Assembly: GCF_900199435.1 (NCBI RefSeq) | Contig: NZ_OAML01000003.1 | Span: 885,166 to 949,165 of the forward strand | Length of the DNA stretch: 64,000 nt | Source: Pygmaiobacter massiliensis | Lineage (GTDB): Bacteria; Bacillota; Clostridia; Oscillospirales; Ruminococcaceae | Direction: 5' to 3' | Part shown: positions 33,353 to 42,217 of the stretch, in pieces | How positions within the stretch are numbered: the stretch's first letter is position 1 | Layout of the letters: every line of letters begins with the position of its first letter | Made by a program: the position numbers and the translations under genes | The notes under the pieces: generated by a model | The model's input: only the letters and a program-made list of their open reading frames with translations | Told to the model about the DNA's origin: nothing | Databases searched by the model: none

Positions 33353-34909
33353 ATGAATCGAATTAAGCTTGAAACGAGGCAGGTTTCGATAGAATTTCCT
33401 GGCGTAAAGGCCCTCGAAGATATTAACTTTTCGGTAACCACAGGCGAAATACGCGCAGTGGTTGGGGCGAATGGAGCAGGAAAATCAACACTGATGAAAG
33501 TGCTTGCCGGCGCAAACCCCACTTACACCGGAGAAGTACTGCTAAACGGCGAAAAAGTAGAGGTGCGCACCCCTGTGGATGCGAAAAAACTTGGCATCCA
33601 GATTGTTTACCAAGAGGTCGACACCGCGCTGTATCCCACCCTTTCTGTTGCGGAGAATATCGTCCAAAACGATATGCTGATGGGCACAAGCGGATACATA
33701 GTAAACTGGCGCAAGGTATACCAGCAGGGGCGAGCGGCACTGGATAAGCTACACATCAGCCGAGAGCAGATTGATGAGCATGCATTGGTGCAGACACTGT
33801 CGCTGGCACAAAAGCAAATGGTGCTGATTGCAAAAGCCTTACAGGCCAAGTGCAGCTTTTTGATTCTGGATGAACCGACAGCGCCTTTGAGCAACACCGA
33901 AACCAACGAGCTGTTCCGAGTAGTACGCCATCTGCATGAAACTGAAAACATTGCAATTCTGTTTATCTCGCACAGGTTATACGAGATACTTGAAATTTGC
34001 GAAAATTACACAGTCATGCGAAACGGCAAGCTTATTGGCAGTGCGCCGGTCAATGCGTCGACCACAACCAAAGAAATTGTGGAACAGATGCTGGGCCGCA
34101 AGTTTGAAGAAAACTTCCCCAAAGAAAAGTGCAGCATAGGGGATACGCTGTTTGAGGTGGAGCATCTCTCCGGTGCAGACGGCAAGGTGAAAGACGTTTC
34201 GTTCTATGTTAAAAGCGGTGAAATTGTAGGTATTGCGGGGCTGGTTGGCGCAGGTAAGTCAGAGCTTTGCAAAACCCTTTTTGGCGCCTATAAAAAGACG
34301 CAGGGCAAGACGATGATGAAAGGCAAAGAGCTGAAAATCTCGAACCCCTCAGACGCCGTGCGGCAGCGAATGGCATTGGTGCCGGAAGAGCGCCGCAAAG
34401 AAGGTGTATTGGTCAACGAAAACGTGAGCTTTAACCTTTCGGCGAACTGCTTATCAAAATTTTGCACGGCTTCTTTTATCAATAATAAACTGGTCAATGA
34501 AAATGCCAAAACGTATGTGGCTAATTTGGGCATTTCTACACCTTCCATCAAACAGATGGTGCGTAACCTTTCAGGCGGAAATCAACAGAAAGTGGCCGTA
34601 GGCAAATGGCTTGCAGCAGACTGCGATTTGTACATTTTTGATGAGCCCACCAAAGGTGTGGACGTGGGTGCAAAACAGGATATCTTCCACTTGATTAATG
34701 AAATTGCAAAACAGGGTAATGGCGTGATTTATGCTTCTTGCGAAAACTCAGAGCTTTTGTCTTTGACTGACCGCATGTATGTAATGTACAACGGCGCAGT
34801 GATGGCAGAACTGAAAACCGCAAATACCACAGAAGACGAAATTATGAACTACTCTGTTGGCGGCAGAGCCGACGAAGGTCTGAACGCGAAAACAGGAGGA
34901 ACAAGATAG
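33353..34909 (+). CDS. Ribose-type ABC transporter ATP-binding protein (two ATPase domains)
   Basis: 518 residues from the ATG at 33353 (GAGGAAA upstream). Two fused ATPase halves as in RbsA/MglA: the first has Walker A GANGAGKST, signature-like LSLAQKQMV and Walker B FLILDEPTAPL; the second has a looser Walker A GLVGAGKSE, signature LSGGNQQKV and Walker B YIFDEPTKGVD. The degenerate second Walker A is normal for this class. It ends two bases before the permease gene. Confidence 0.95.
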   Translation: MNRIKLETRQVSIEFPGVKALEDINFSVTTGEIRAVVGANGAGKSTLMKVLAGANPTYTGEVLLNGEKVEVRTPVDAKKLGIQIVYQEVDTALYPTLSVAENIVQNDMLMGTSGYIVNWRKVYQQGRAALDKLHISREQIDEHALVQTLSLAQKQMVLIAKALQAKCSFLILDEPTAPLSNTETNELFRVVRHLHETENIAILFISHRLYEILEICENYTVMRNGKLIGSAPVNASTTTKEIVEQMLGRKFEENFPKEKCSIGDTLFEVEHLSGADGKVKDVSFYVKSGEIVGIAGLVGAGKSELCKTLFGAYKKTQGKTMMKGKELKISNPSDAVRQRMALVPEERRKEGVLVNENVSFNLSANCLSKFCTASFINNKLVNENAKTYVANLGISTPSIKQMVRNLSGGNQQKVAVGKWLAADCDLYIFDEPTKGVDVGAKQDIFHLINEIAKQGNGVIYASCENSELLSLTDRMYVMYNGAVMAELKTANTTEDEIMNYSVGGRADEGLNAKTGGTR

Positions 34910-34911
34910 AT

Positions 34912-35901
34912 ATGATTAAACAAAAAAGTGCAGCAAAAAATGTAACGAAATTTCTTGTAAACTGGGCAGCTGTGATATCTTTAATTGCCTGTTTTATCGT
35001 GTTTTCTGCCGTCAAAGGCAGTGCCTTTATGTCGGGCAGCAATATGGTGAATATTTTGCGCGCCATGGCGATTAATACGGTGTTTGGCATTGCTGCTACC
35101 ATTACCATGGCACCGGACGGTTTTGACATGTCGGCCGGTACGCTGGCGAGCTGTTCAGCCTATGTGTTTGTGTCCGCTTATCTTTGGTTTGGGCAGTCGC
35201 TGGGTATGTCAATTATCATCTGCATTTTGGTTACCTTGCTGATGTACCAACTGACGATGTTTCTTATTCTGGTTTGTAAAATTCCAGATATGCTTGCGAC
35301 CTGCGCGCTGATGTTTGTACATCAGGGCCTGGGCCAGTGGTACATTGGCGGCGGCGCTGTTTCTACCGGTATGAGAACCCCTTGGGGTGCCCAGCCGGTG
35401 CGCACAACACTCTCCAATTCTTTTTCTGCAATCGGCCGTGCACCGTGGATTATTATTATCATGCTGGGTTGCGTGCTGGTGGCGTACCTGTTTTTGAATT
35501 TTACAAAGCACGGGCGGTATCTGTATGCCATGGGCGGCAACCGTGAGGCGGCTAAACTCTCCGGCATCAACGTAAAGAAATACCGCTATATGGCGGGTAT
35601 GCTTACCGCTGTTTTTATCGCAATTGGCGGCATTTTGGTTGCTTCCCGCGGCAGTTCGGCACAGGTTATGTGCTGCGACAACTACTTAATGCCATCGCTG
35701 GCAGCAGTGTTTGTGGGCCGCACCGTGGGTGGTGCCGAAAAACCCAATGCGCTTGGCACGATGATCGGTTCGATGCTGGTTTCTACGTTGGAAAATGGCC
35801 TTACCATTTGCGCAGTTCCGTTCTATGTACTGCCGGCAGTAAAAGGCGCAGTATTGGCGCTGGCACTTGTCGCGGCTTATGCATCTAAAAAAGAAAATTG
35901 A
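34912..35901 (+). CDS. Ribose-type ABC transporter permease
   Basis: 329 residues with eight to ten hydrophobic segments, RbsC/CUT2 class. Family blocks include NTVFGIAATITMAPDGFDMSAGT, FTKHGRYLYAMGGNREAAKLSGINV and FVGRTVGGAEKPNALGTMIG. Forms the membrane channel as a homodimer with the two-domain ATPase upstream. The stop is 11 bases before the kinase start. Confidence 0.94.
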   Translation: MIKQKSAAKNVTKFLVNWAAVISLIACFIVFSAVKGSAFMSGSNMVNILRAMAINTVFGIAATITMAPDGFDMSAGTLASCSAYVFVSAYLWFGQSLGMSIIICILVTLLMYQLTMFLILVCKIPDMLATCALMFVHQGLGQWYIGGGAVSTGMRTPWGAQPVRTTLSNSFSAIGRAPWIIIIMLGCVLVAYLFLNFTKHGRYLYAMGGNREAAKLSGINVKKYRYMAGMLTAVFIAIGGILVASRGSSAQVMCCDNYLMPSLAAVFVGRTVGGAEKPNALGTMIGSMLVSTLENGLTICAVPFYVLPAVKGAVLALALVAAYASKKEN

Positions 35902-35911
35902 GGAGGAATGG

Positions 35912-37138
35912 ATGATGTCTCGTTTTGACCATTATTTTCAGATGAATGTGGATGACGTAATTGAATATACGCTGGAAAAAGCGACCGAGATTGATTGGGA
36001 CAGGGATTCTATGGAAGCTGTTGTGCCTGATTCTCACGGTAACCTCAACTATGTTTACCGTATTTGGGATGGTAAAGGGCACTCGCTCTACATCAAACAG
36101 GCAGGTACCGAAACCCGCATTTCAAAAGATATGAAACCCTCAAAAGACCGCAATCGGCTGGAATCGGAAATCATCATGCTGGAAGATAAATTTGCGCCGG
36201 GTATGGTGCCGCACATTTACTTTTTTGATACGGTTATGTGCGCCTGCGGCATGGAAGATTGCTCTGACTTTATGGTAATGCGTGACGCAATGCTGCGGCA
36301 CGAAACATTCCCCAGATTTGCAGACGATATCTCTACATTTATGGTAGAAACATTGCTGCTCAGCAGTGATTTGGTGATGGACCACAAAGAGAAAAAAGAA
36401 CTGATCCGCAAGTTCATCTCTCCGGACCTTTGTGATATCACCGAAAAACTGGTACTTATGGAGCCTTACAACGACCTCAATCAACGCAACAATGTGTTTG
36501 TCCCCAATGCTGATTTTATAGAGCGGGAGCTGTACAATGACCCCGCGCTGCATCTGGAAGTGGCAAAGCTGAAATTCAAATTCATGACCGACGCGCAGGC
36601 GCTAATGCATGGCGACCTCCACACCGGTTCCATCTTTATCCGGCAGGATGCCACGAAGGTGTTTGACTCTGAATTTGGCACCTACGCCCCAATGGGTTAC
36701 GACGTGGGCAACGTGGTGGCAAACCTTATTTTTGCTTATGACAATGGCCTTGCAGCAGGTGCAACCGCGTTTTGCGATTGGATTTTAGAAACCATCGAAA
36801 AAACCATGGATTTGTTTATAGAAAAATTCAGCAAGAGGTTTGACGAAGCAGTGACCGAGCCGATGGCTAAAGTTTCCGGGTTTAAAGAGTGGTATATGGA
36901 AGGCATTCTCAATGATACGGCTGGCTACGCTGGCACAGAGCTGCACCGCAGAACAGTGGGCATGGCTAACGTTGTCGACGTAACGAGTATCGCAGACGAG
37001 CAAAAGCGTTTGCTGGCAGAGCGAATTAACATCTTCGCAGGAAAAGACTACATCATGCATCAAAGCTCGTTCCGCACCGGTGCTGATTTTGCAGCGGCGG
37101 TGACGAAGGCGAAGGAAGCGGCAGAAAAGACGCTGTAA
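35912..37138 (+). CDS. mtnK: S-methyl-5-thioribose kinase-like sugar kinase (MtnK family)
   Basis: MtnK phosphorylates 5-methylthioribose at C1 with ATP in the cytoplasm. The protein has the aminoglycoside-kinase-like fold: RKSI/NLNYVYRIWDG-type nucleotide loop near residue 45, the catalytic loop ALMHGDLHTGSIFI (the MtnK hallmark) and the metal Asp in KVFDSEFGTYAPMGYDVGN. About 408 residues, close to known MtnK. Two adjacent ATGs (35912, 35915) follow AGGAGGA; the second is better spaced. In known DHAP shunts the same enzyme also accepts 5-deoxyribose. It is followed by an MtnA-like isomerase. Confidence 0.9.
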   Translation: MMSRFDHYFQMNVDDVIEYTLEKATEIDWDRDSMEAVVPDSHGNLNYVYRIWDGKGHSLYIKQAGTETRISKDMKPSKDRNRLESEIIMLEDKFAPGMVPHIYFFDTVMCACGMEDCSDFMVMRDAMLRHETFPRFADDISTFMVETLLLSSDLVMDHKEKKELIRKFISPDLCDITEKLVLMEPYNDLNQRNNVFVPNADFIERELYNDPALHLEVAKLKFKFMTDAQALMHGDLHTGSIFIRQDATKVFDSEFGTYAPMGYDVGNVVANLIFAYDNGLAAGATAFCDWILETIEKTMDLFIEKFSKRFDEAVTEPMAKVSGFKEWYMEGILNDTAGYAGTELHRRTVGMANVVDVTSIADEQKRLLAERINIFAGKDYIMHQSSFRTGADFAAAVTKAKEAAEKTL

Positions 37139-37175
37139 AAGCCGCAGACAAAACGAATAAAAAACGAAGGGATAG

Positions 37176-38282
37176 ATGATGATGACGGTAGATGATTTCT
37201 TTAATAAGGTGATTACGGTTCGTATGGCAGCGGATAAAAGCGCAGTGGATATTATTGACCAGACGCTGCTGCCCGGCACCATTCGCAGAATCGAACTGCG
37301 CAGTAAAGAGGAGATTTGGGAAGCAATCAAACAGCTTAAGGTGCGCGGTGCACCCGCCATTGGTGTGGCGGCTGCGTATGGAATTGCTTTGCTTGCTTCC
37401 CGCATCAACGCGGACAGCTACGAACGCTTTCACGAAGAATTTCACGCGCTCAAAGAGTATCTTGCTTCTTCCAGACCCACAGCGGTCAATCTGTTTTGGG
37501 CACTGAACCGCATGGAAGATACCGTAAAGGCAAGTCACAGCAAAAGTGTTGCTGAAATCAAAGAGATTCTGTTTGCCGAGGCCGAGGCCATTCGGGAAGA
37601 GGATGTACAGATTAGCCGTAACATCGGTGAAATTGGTTTTGGGCTTTTGCAGCAGCTCAAACAAGAGGGCAAAGAGATCGGCATTTTAACACATTGCAAT
37701 GCCGGTACCCTTGCGACCGCAAAATATGGCACAGCCACAGCACCTATGTACATAGCGCTTGAAAAAGGTTGGGCAGGCACCGATATGCACGTTTACTGCG
37801 ATGAAACCAGACCGCTGTTGCAGGGTGCCAGGCTAACTTCTTTTGAGCTGTACAACGCAGGGATTACAACGACGCTGCAGTGCGACAATATGGCTTCCAT
37901 CCTGATGAAATCGAAAAAGATTGATGTGATTTTTGTCGGCTGTGACCGCGTGGCCCAAAACGGCGATGCAGCCAATAAAATTGGCACCAGCGGTGTTGCT
38001 ATCCTTGCGAAGCATTATGGTATTCCGTTCTATGTCTGTGCACCCAGCTCCACCATTGATCTGGCAACGCCAACAGGGGAGGAGATACCCATAGAGATGC
38101 GCGATGCCGACGAGGTGACCGAAATGTGGTATAAGGAGCGGATGGCCCCCAGCGGTATTGAGGTATTCAACCCGGCGTTTGATGTGACCGATCATTCCCT
38201 TATTACCGGCATCATTACCGAAAAAGGACTCTGTCACGCCCCTTACGACAAGGCATTCGAAGCCCTCGGCATGGGGAGGTGA
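37176..38282 (+). CDS. mtnA: S-methyl-5-thioribose-1-phosphate isomerase-like protein (MtnA family)
   Basis: Converts the aldose-1-phosphate from MtnK to the ketose-1-phosphate. Catalytic Cys lies in LTHCNAGTLATAKYGT and catalytic Asp in FVGCDRVAQNGDAANKIGTS; RGAPAIGVAAAYG near the N-terminus is the phosphate-side block, and IDLATPTGEEIPIE is typical of the family. 368 residues, normal length. Three ATG codons in tandem follow a modest AAGGG site. Presence of MtnK and MtnA without MtnB, MtnC or MtnD argues against the complete methionine salvage pathway. Confidence 0.95.
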   Translation: MMMTVDDFFNKVITVRMAADKSAVDIIDQTLLPGTIRRIELRSKEEIWEAIKQLKVRGAPAIGVAAAYGIALLASRINADSYERFHEEFHALKEYLASSRPTAVNLFWALNRMEDTVKASHSKSVAEIKEILFAEAEAIREEDVQISRNIGEIGFGLLQQLKQEGKEIGILTHCNAGTLATAKYGTATAPMYIALEKGWAGTDMHVYCDETRPLLQGARLTSFELYNAGITTTLQCDNMASILMKSKKIDVIFVGCDRVAQNGDAANKIGTSGVAILAKHYGIPFYVCAPSSTIDLATPTGEEIPIEMRDADEVTEMWYKERMAPSGIEVFNPAFDVTDHSLITGIITEKGLCHAPYDKAFEALGMGR

Positions 38283-38286
38283 GCAT

Positions 38287-38730
38287 ATGTTGAGAGGAAT
38301 CCCAGCGTGTATTTCTCCCGAATTGCTTAAGGTACTGCACGAAATGGGCCACGGTGACACCATTGTAATTGGCGATGCGAATTTCCCAGCGGCAGCGGTG
38401 GCAGAAGCGAAAAACCATGTAAATATCCGCTGTGATGGCCACCGGGCCACCGAGATGCTAGACGGCATTTTGCAGCTGTTTCCGCTGGATGAGTTTGTGC
38501 CGCAGCCTGTCACCATTATGGATAAAATGGAGTTGCATAAAGATTTGGTCTGCCCCGTGTGGGAAGATTTTAAAACCATTGTTGCAGAGCATGACAAACG
38601 GGGCGAAAGTGCTGTGAAATTTGTGGACCGATTTGCCTTTTATGAGGCTGCGAAAGATGCTTATGCGGTGGTATCTACCACAGAAACAGCTTTTTACGCC
38701 TGCATCATTTTGCAGAAAGGTTGCCTGTAA
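38287..38730 (+). CDS. fucU: RbsD/FucU-family sugar mutarotase (FucU type)
   Basis: 147 residues. FucU speeds interconversion of sugar anomers (and, for RbsD, of pyranose and furanose). The catalytic blocks LHEMGHGDTIVIGDANFPA (His about 22, Asp about 30) and the C-terminal FYACIILQKG are intact. It starts 4 bases after the isomerase gene ends. Supplying the correct anomer of the imported sugar to the kinase is the expected role here; FucU is usually tied to fucose, and this location is unusual. Confidence 0.9.
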   Translation: MLRGIPACISPELLKVLHEMGHGDTIVIGDANFPAAAVAEAKNHVNIRCDGHRATEMLDGILQLFPLDEFVPQPVTIMDKMELHKDLVCPVWEDFKTIVAEHDKRGESAVKFVDRFAFYEAAKDAYAVVSTTETAFYACIILQKGCL

Positions 38731-38770
38731 TTCTAAACCAAAAGGCAGCGGATTCTAAAAGGAGACAATT

Positions 38771-39424
38771 ATGCTTGAAGAACTAAAAAAAGAAGTTATC
38801 CGGGTAGCACGAGAAGCAGACAGCCTTGGTATGTGTAAGCACAAATCCGGGAATTTCAGTATCTACGATCCGGCGACAGGCTATCTGGTGGTTACCCCCA
38901 GCAGCGTTGCGCGGGAGGTGCTTACACCAGAGGATATTTGCGTGCTGGACCTCGACGCAAATGTGATAGAGTGGAATCACAAAAATAAGCCCTCCAGCGA
39001 AACGCTGATGCACATTTATATCTACCGGCAGCGCAAAGATGTACGGTCAGTGGTGCACACTCACGCGCGTTATTCTACGGCTTTTGCGGTGCTGAATAAG
39101 CCTATTCCGCCGATTGTGTATGAGTTTTCATACATCGGCAAATGCAGCACTGTTCCGGTAGCGCCATATGGCAGGCCAGGCACAGCAGACCTTGCAGAAA
39201 AGGTGGCCGCGACACTGCACAATACAGATTGCTGCCTGATGGAAAGCCACGGCGCAATTGCCATTGGTGAAGATATTGATGATGCTTTCATCAAAGCGCA
39301 ATACATAGAAGAGGTGGCGGAGCTGTATTATATTGCGCTTGCCGCCCGAAACGGGGAAGAGCCGCCGCCGCTTTCAGAAGAAGAGCTGGCAAAGTGGGCC
39401 TATCCGCAGGAGATTAAGTTTTAA
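38771..39424 (+). CDS. Class II (zinc) sugar-phosphate aldolase, fuculose-phosphate aldolase family
   Basis: 217 residues. Zinc ligands are the two His of VVHTHARYSTAF and the His of LMESHGAIAIGE; the catalytic acid is expected in the PSSETLMHIYIY segment; SGNFSIYD and VTPSSVA are phosphate-side loops. In the DHAP shunt this family (Ald2-like) splits 5-methylthioribulose- or 5-deoxyribulose-1-phosphate to DHAP and methylthioacetaldehyde or acetaldehyde. Position straight after MtnK/MtnA/FucU supports this. By sequence alone, fuculose- or rhamnulose-type specificity cannot be excluded. Confidence 0.9.
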   Translation: MLEELKKEVIRVAREADSLGMCKHKSGNFSIYDPATGYLVVTPSSVAREVLTPEDICVLDLDANVIEWNHKNKPSSETLMHIYIYRQRKDVRSVVHTHARYSTAFAVLNKPIPPIVYEFSYIGKCSTVPVAPYGRPGTADLAEKVAATLHNTDCCLMESHGAIAIGEDIDDAFIKAQYIEEVAELYYIALAARNGEEPPPLSEEELAKWAYPQEIKF

Positions 39425-39480
39425 GCGCAGCTTTGAACACCAAGGCAGACGATTTTTGCAAAGGCGAAGGAGGAGTTTGG

Positions 39481-40476
39481 ATGAAGAAACTGATTAATGC
39501 GCCGGAAAACTACACAGATGACATGCTGCGAGGAATTTATGCTGCGCATCCTGATTTGGTGAAATACGCCAGCGGTGATTTGCGCTGCTATTGTACGCGA
39601 TACAAAAAAGCTGGTAAAGTCGCCATTATCACTGGCGGCGGCACGGGGCATCTGCCGCTTTTTCTAGGCTATGTAGGTGAAAATTTGCTGGATGGCTGTG
39701 GGGTTGGCGGTGTGTTTCAATCACCCGCCAGCGAGCAGATTTACAACGTGGCAAAAGAAGTGGAATCGGGCGCCGGTGTGCTGTTTTTATACGGTAACTA
39801 CACCGGAGATATTATGAATTTTGATATGGCCGCAGAGATGCTTGATATGGAAGATATTCCGGCAAAAAGCATTGTAGGGGCGGACGATGTGCTTTCCAGC
39901 TCCAATATCCAGGCGCGCCGAGGCGTTGCGGGCATTTTTTTCCTTTACAAATGTGCCGGTGCAAAAGCCGCCGCAATGGGAACGCTGGAAGAAGTGCTTG
40001 CGGCGGCCCAAAAAGCAAAAGACAATACAAGAACGGTCGGGTTTGCCCTTACGCCTTGCGTGATTCCGGAGCTGGGGCACTCTAATTTTTTGCTTGCTGA
40101 AAACGAAATGGCATTTGGCATGGGAATTCACGGAGAGCCGGGCGTCTGGAATGGCCCTGTAAAAACAGCAGACGAACTGGCGAAGGAATCGCTGGATGAA
40201 ATATTGGCAGATATGCCGATTGCGGAAGGCGAAGAAGTTTGCGTGTTAATCAACGGCCTAGGTGCCACCAGCCAAGAAGAGCTGTATATTCTTTCCGGCA
40301 GTGTAAAACAATTGCTGGATGAAAAGGGCATCCGCATTTACCGCACCTTTGTAGGGGAGTATGCCACCAGTATGGAGATGGCGGGTGCGTCAATTTCCAT
40401 ATGCCGCATGGCAGACGACGAAATGAAGGAATGGATTGATCTGCCCGTCCATACGCCATTCTACACACAGGTTTAA
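39481..40476 (+). CDS. dhaK: Dihydroxyacetone kinase substrate-binding subunit DhaK
   Basis: 331 residues. Binds a short ketose covalently as a hemiaminal on His217 (GMGIHGEPG); the other substrate residues GGGTGH (52-57, His57) and Asp110 (NYTGDIM) are kept. The ATG at 39481 follows AAGGAGGAG; in-frame codons from 39433 are upstream of it. It is followed 30 bases later by dhaL but no DhaM phosphotransferase gene, so the phosphoryl donor is probably ATP. Dihydroxyacetone is not an expected intermediate of this pathway, so the substrate may be another ketose such as erythrulose. Confidence 0.93.
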   Translation: MKKLINAPENYTDDMLRGIYAAHPDLVKYASGDLRCYCTRYKKAGKVAIITGGGTGHLPLFLGYVGENLLDGCGVGGVFQSPASEQIYNVAKEVESGAGVLFLYGNYTGDIMNFDMAAEMLDMEDIPAKSIVGADDVLSSSNIQARRGVAGIFFLYKCAGAKAAAMGTLEEVLAAAQKAKDNTRTVGFALTPCVIPELGHSNFLLAENEMAFGMGIHGEPGVWNGPVKTADELAKESLDEILADMPIAEGEEVCVLINGLGATSQEELYILSGSVKQLLDEKGIRIYRTFVGEYATSMEMAGASISICRMADDEMKEWIDLPVHTPFYTQV

Positions 40477-40506
40477 ACTGTGTGATGCGAGAGGAGGTTC
40501 AGAGCC

Positions 40507-41142
40507 TTGGAATATATAAGCTGTCAACAGCTGTCTGACTTTTTTAAAGGAGCGGCAGATATTTTTACAGAGAAAAAACAAGAGCTTTGTGAGATGGATG
40601 CTAAAATGGGTGACGGAGACCTGGGGCTTACTATGTGTAAGGGGTTTGGGGAACTTCCGCTGCTGATTGCAGAGAATCAAGAACCTGACGACATTGGAAA
40701 AACGCTGCGCAAAGCCGGCATGAAAATGGCCAGCCTTGTTCCCTCTACCATGGGTACACTTATGGCGAGCGGGTTGATGGAAGGCGGGAAGGCGGTAGCA
40801 GAAAAAGCCGCAATGGGTCCGCAGGAACTATCGGACTTTTTAACAGGATTTGCCTCGGGAATCCAGAAGCGTGGAAAATGCCAGCCGGGCGACCGAACAA
40901 TATTAGATGCGATGCAGCCTGCAGCAGAAAAAGCAATGCAGGCCTGCGCTGAGGGCGGTACGCTTGCCGATATTATAAAAGCAGCAGTGCAGGGTGCCTC
41001 CGAAGGCGTCGAAGCAACGAAACAAATGGTTCCTAAGTTTGGTAAAGCGGCGGTGTTTGCTGCAAAGGCACAAGGCGTACCGGACCAAGGGGCAGTGGCA
41101 GGCCAATATTTACTGGAGGGACTCGCGAGGTATCTTGCATGA
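40507..41142 (+). CDS. dhaL: Dihydroxyacetone kinase nucleotide-binding subunit DhaL
   Basis: 211 residues, TTG start with GAGAGGAGG upstream. The three metal-binding Asp residues are in place (Asp31, Asp36, Asp38 in MDAKMGDGDLG), though the usual GDGDHG reads GDGDLG here. The nucleotide-binding PSTMGTLMASGL and KPGDRT-like QPGDRTILDA blocks are present. Works with DhaK to phosphorylate a ketose. The His-to-Leu change in the metal loop also occurs in non-PTS members as far as I know, which fits ATP rather than DhaM as donor. Confidence 0.92.
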   Translation: MEYISCQQLSDFFKGAADIFTEKKQELCEMDAKMGDGDLGLTMCKGFGELPLLIAENQEPDDIGKTLRKAGMKMASLVPSTMGTLMASGLMEGGKAVAEKAAMGPQELSDFLTGFASGIQKRGKCQPGDRTILDAMQPAAEKAMQACAEGGTLADIIKAAVQGASEGVEATKQMVPKFGKAAVFAAKAQGVPDQGAVAGQYLLEGLARYLA

Positions 41143-42032
41143 AAATCTTGAATTTCGGCTCTCTCAATATCGATAACGTCTATCAAGTAGACCACTTCGT
41201 GCGAAAAGGAGAGACGATATCCTCAAAATCACTCACTTTATTCAGTGGTGGTAAGGGCCTCAATCAATCGGTTGCACTTGGCAGCGCAGGGGCCAAGGTC
41301 TGGCACGCGGGCAGCATTGGCAAAGATGGTTTGTTCTTGCTGGAAACGCTGCGAACTGCCGGGGTAAATGTTTCCTGCGTGCGTGTACTGGAAGAGGGCA
41401 AGACGGGAAACGCCATTATCCAGAACGATGCAGAAGGCGATAACTGTATTTTACTCTATGGGGGAGCCAACCAAAGAATCACCAGAGAACAGATAGATGA
41501 AACGCTGTCGCACTTTTCTGCAGAGGATTTTTTGGTACTTCAAAATGAGGTCAATGAGCTCCATTACCTGGTGCAAAAAGCCCATGAAAAAGGCATGCGC
41601 ATTGTGCTTAATCCGTCCCCTATGGATGAAAAAATTTTTGAGATTAATCTGAGCCTTGTAGACTTGTTTGTTTTAAATGATCTTGAGGCAGCAGAGCTGA
41701 CGGGGGGCACTGGCACTGAACCGGCAACGATGCTTGCACTGCTTCAACGCAAGTTCCCTTCCGCTTGTTTTGTGCTGACATTGGGCCCACAGGGTGCTTA
41801 CTACGCGGATGCAAAACAAACCATATGGCAAGAGATTTACCCTGCCAAAGTGGTAGATACAACCGCGGCAGGGGATACCTTTACCGGGTATTTTTTAGCT
41901 GCAATTTTGGAAGGCAAAAGCGTAAAAGCTTCTCTCGACCTAGCGGCGAAAGCCGCGGCAATTGCAGTTTCCCGGCCAGGCGCTGCACCCTCTATTCCAA
42001 AGCTGGATGAGGTTTTGGAAATGTGGAATTGA
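41139..42032 (+). CDS. Ribokinase-like PfkB-family sugar kinase, second copy
   Basis: 297 residues. N-terminal FGSLNIDNVY and GGKGLNQSVALGSAGA, C-terminal catalytic block DTTAAGDTFTGYF. It overlaps dhaL by 4 bases (ATGA) and ends the operon. It is clearly a paralogue of the kinase at 15286-16188 with shared VWHAGS, NCILLYGGANQ and LNPSPM blocks. Since MtnK already phosphorylates the incoming sugar at C1, this kinase must act on something else: free ribose carried by the same importer, or a 5-hydroxyl sugar. Confidence 0.92.
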   Translation: MKILNFGSLNIDNVYQVDHFVRKGETISSKSLTLFSGGKGLNQSVALGSAGAKVWHAGSIGKDGLFLLETLRTAGVNVSCVRVLEEGKTGNAIIQNDAEGDNCILLYGGANQRITREQIDETLSHFSAEDFLVLQNEVNELHYLVQKAHEKGMRIVLNPSPMDEKIFEINLSLVDLFVLNDLEAAELTGGTGTEPATMLALLQRKFPSACFVLTLGPQGAYYADAKQTIWQEIYPAKVVDTTAAGDTFTGYFLAAILEGKSVKASLDLAAKAAAIAVSRPGAAPSIPKLDEVLEMWN

Positions 42033-42093
42033 TAGCATTCAATGATAAGCACGGCCCACAAATAAAAGCTTATAAAACGCCTATAAAAAAATA

Positions 42094-42129
42094 AAAGAGC
42101 CCGCAGCAGTTAAATGCTATGGGCTCTTT
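42094..42129 (+). terminator. Terminator of the 32-42 kb sugar operon
   Basis: AAAGAGCCC (42094-42102) and GGGCTCTTT (42121-42129), with an inner AGCA/TGCT pair, followed by GCTTTTTAATTTTT, 60 bases after the last stop. Confidence 0.8.
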
Positions 42130-42217
42130 GCTTTTTAATTTTTGCTTGAAAACAGACAGTGTGAGCGGATTGTTCGCTATGCCTCTATTAGTCAACCAAA
42201 CAATCCAATCGCACAGT

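Noticed and set aside
32425-33522. A 365-codon minus-strand frame opposite the sugar-binding lipoprotein gene
   Set aside because: Antisense to a well-supported gene and crossing the internal terminator and the ATPase start; sequence is low in recognisable motifs.
35912-39424. Complete methionine salvage pathway
   Set aside because: Only mtnK and mtnA are present; mtnB, mtnC/W/X, mtnD and mtnE are absent, and the downstream aldolase points to the DHAP-shunt type route.
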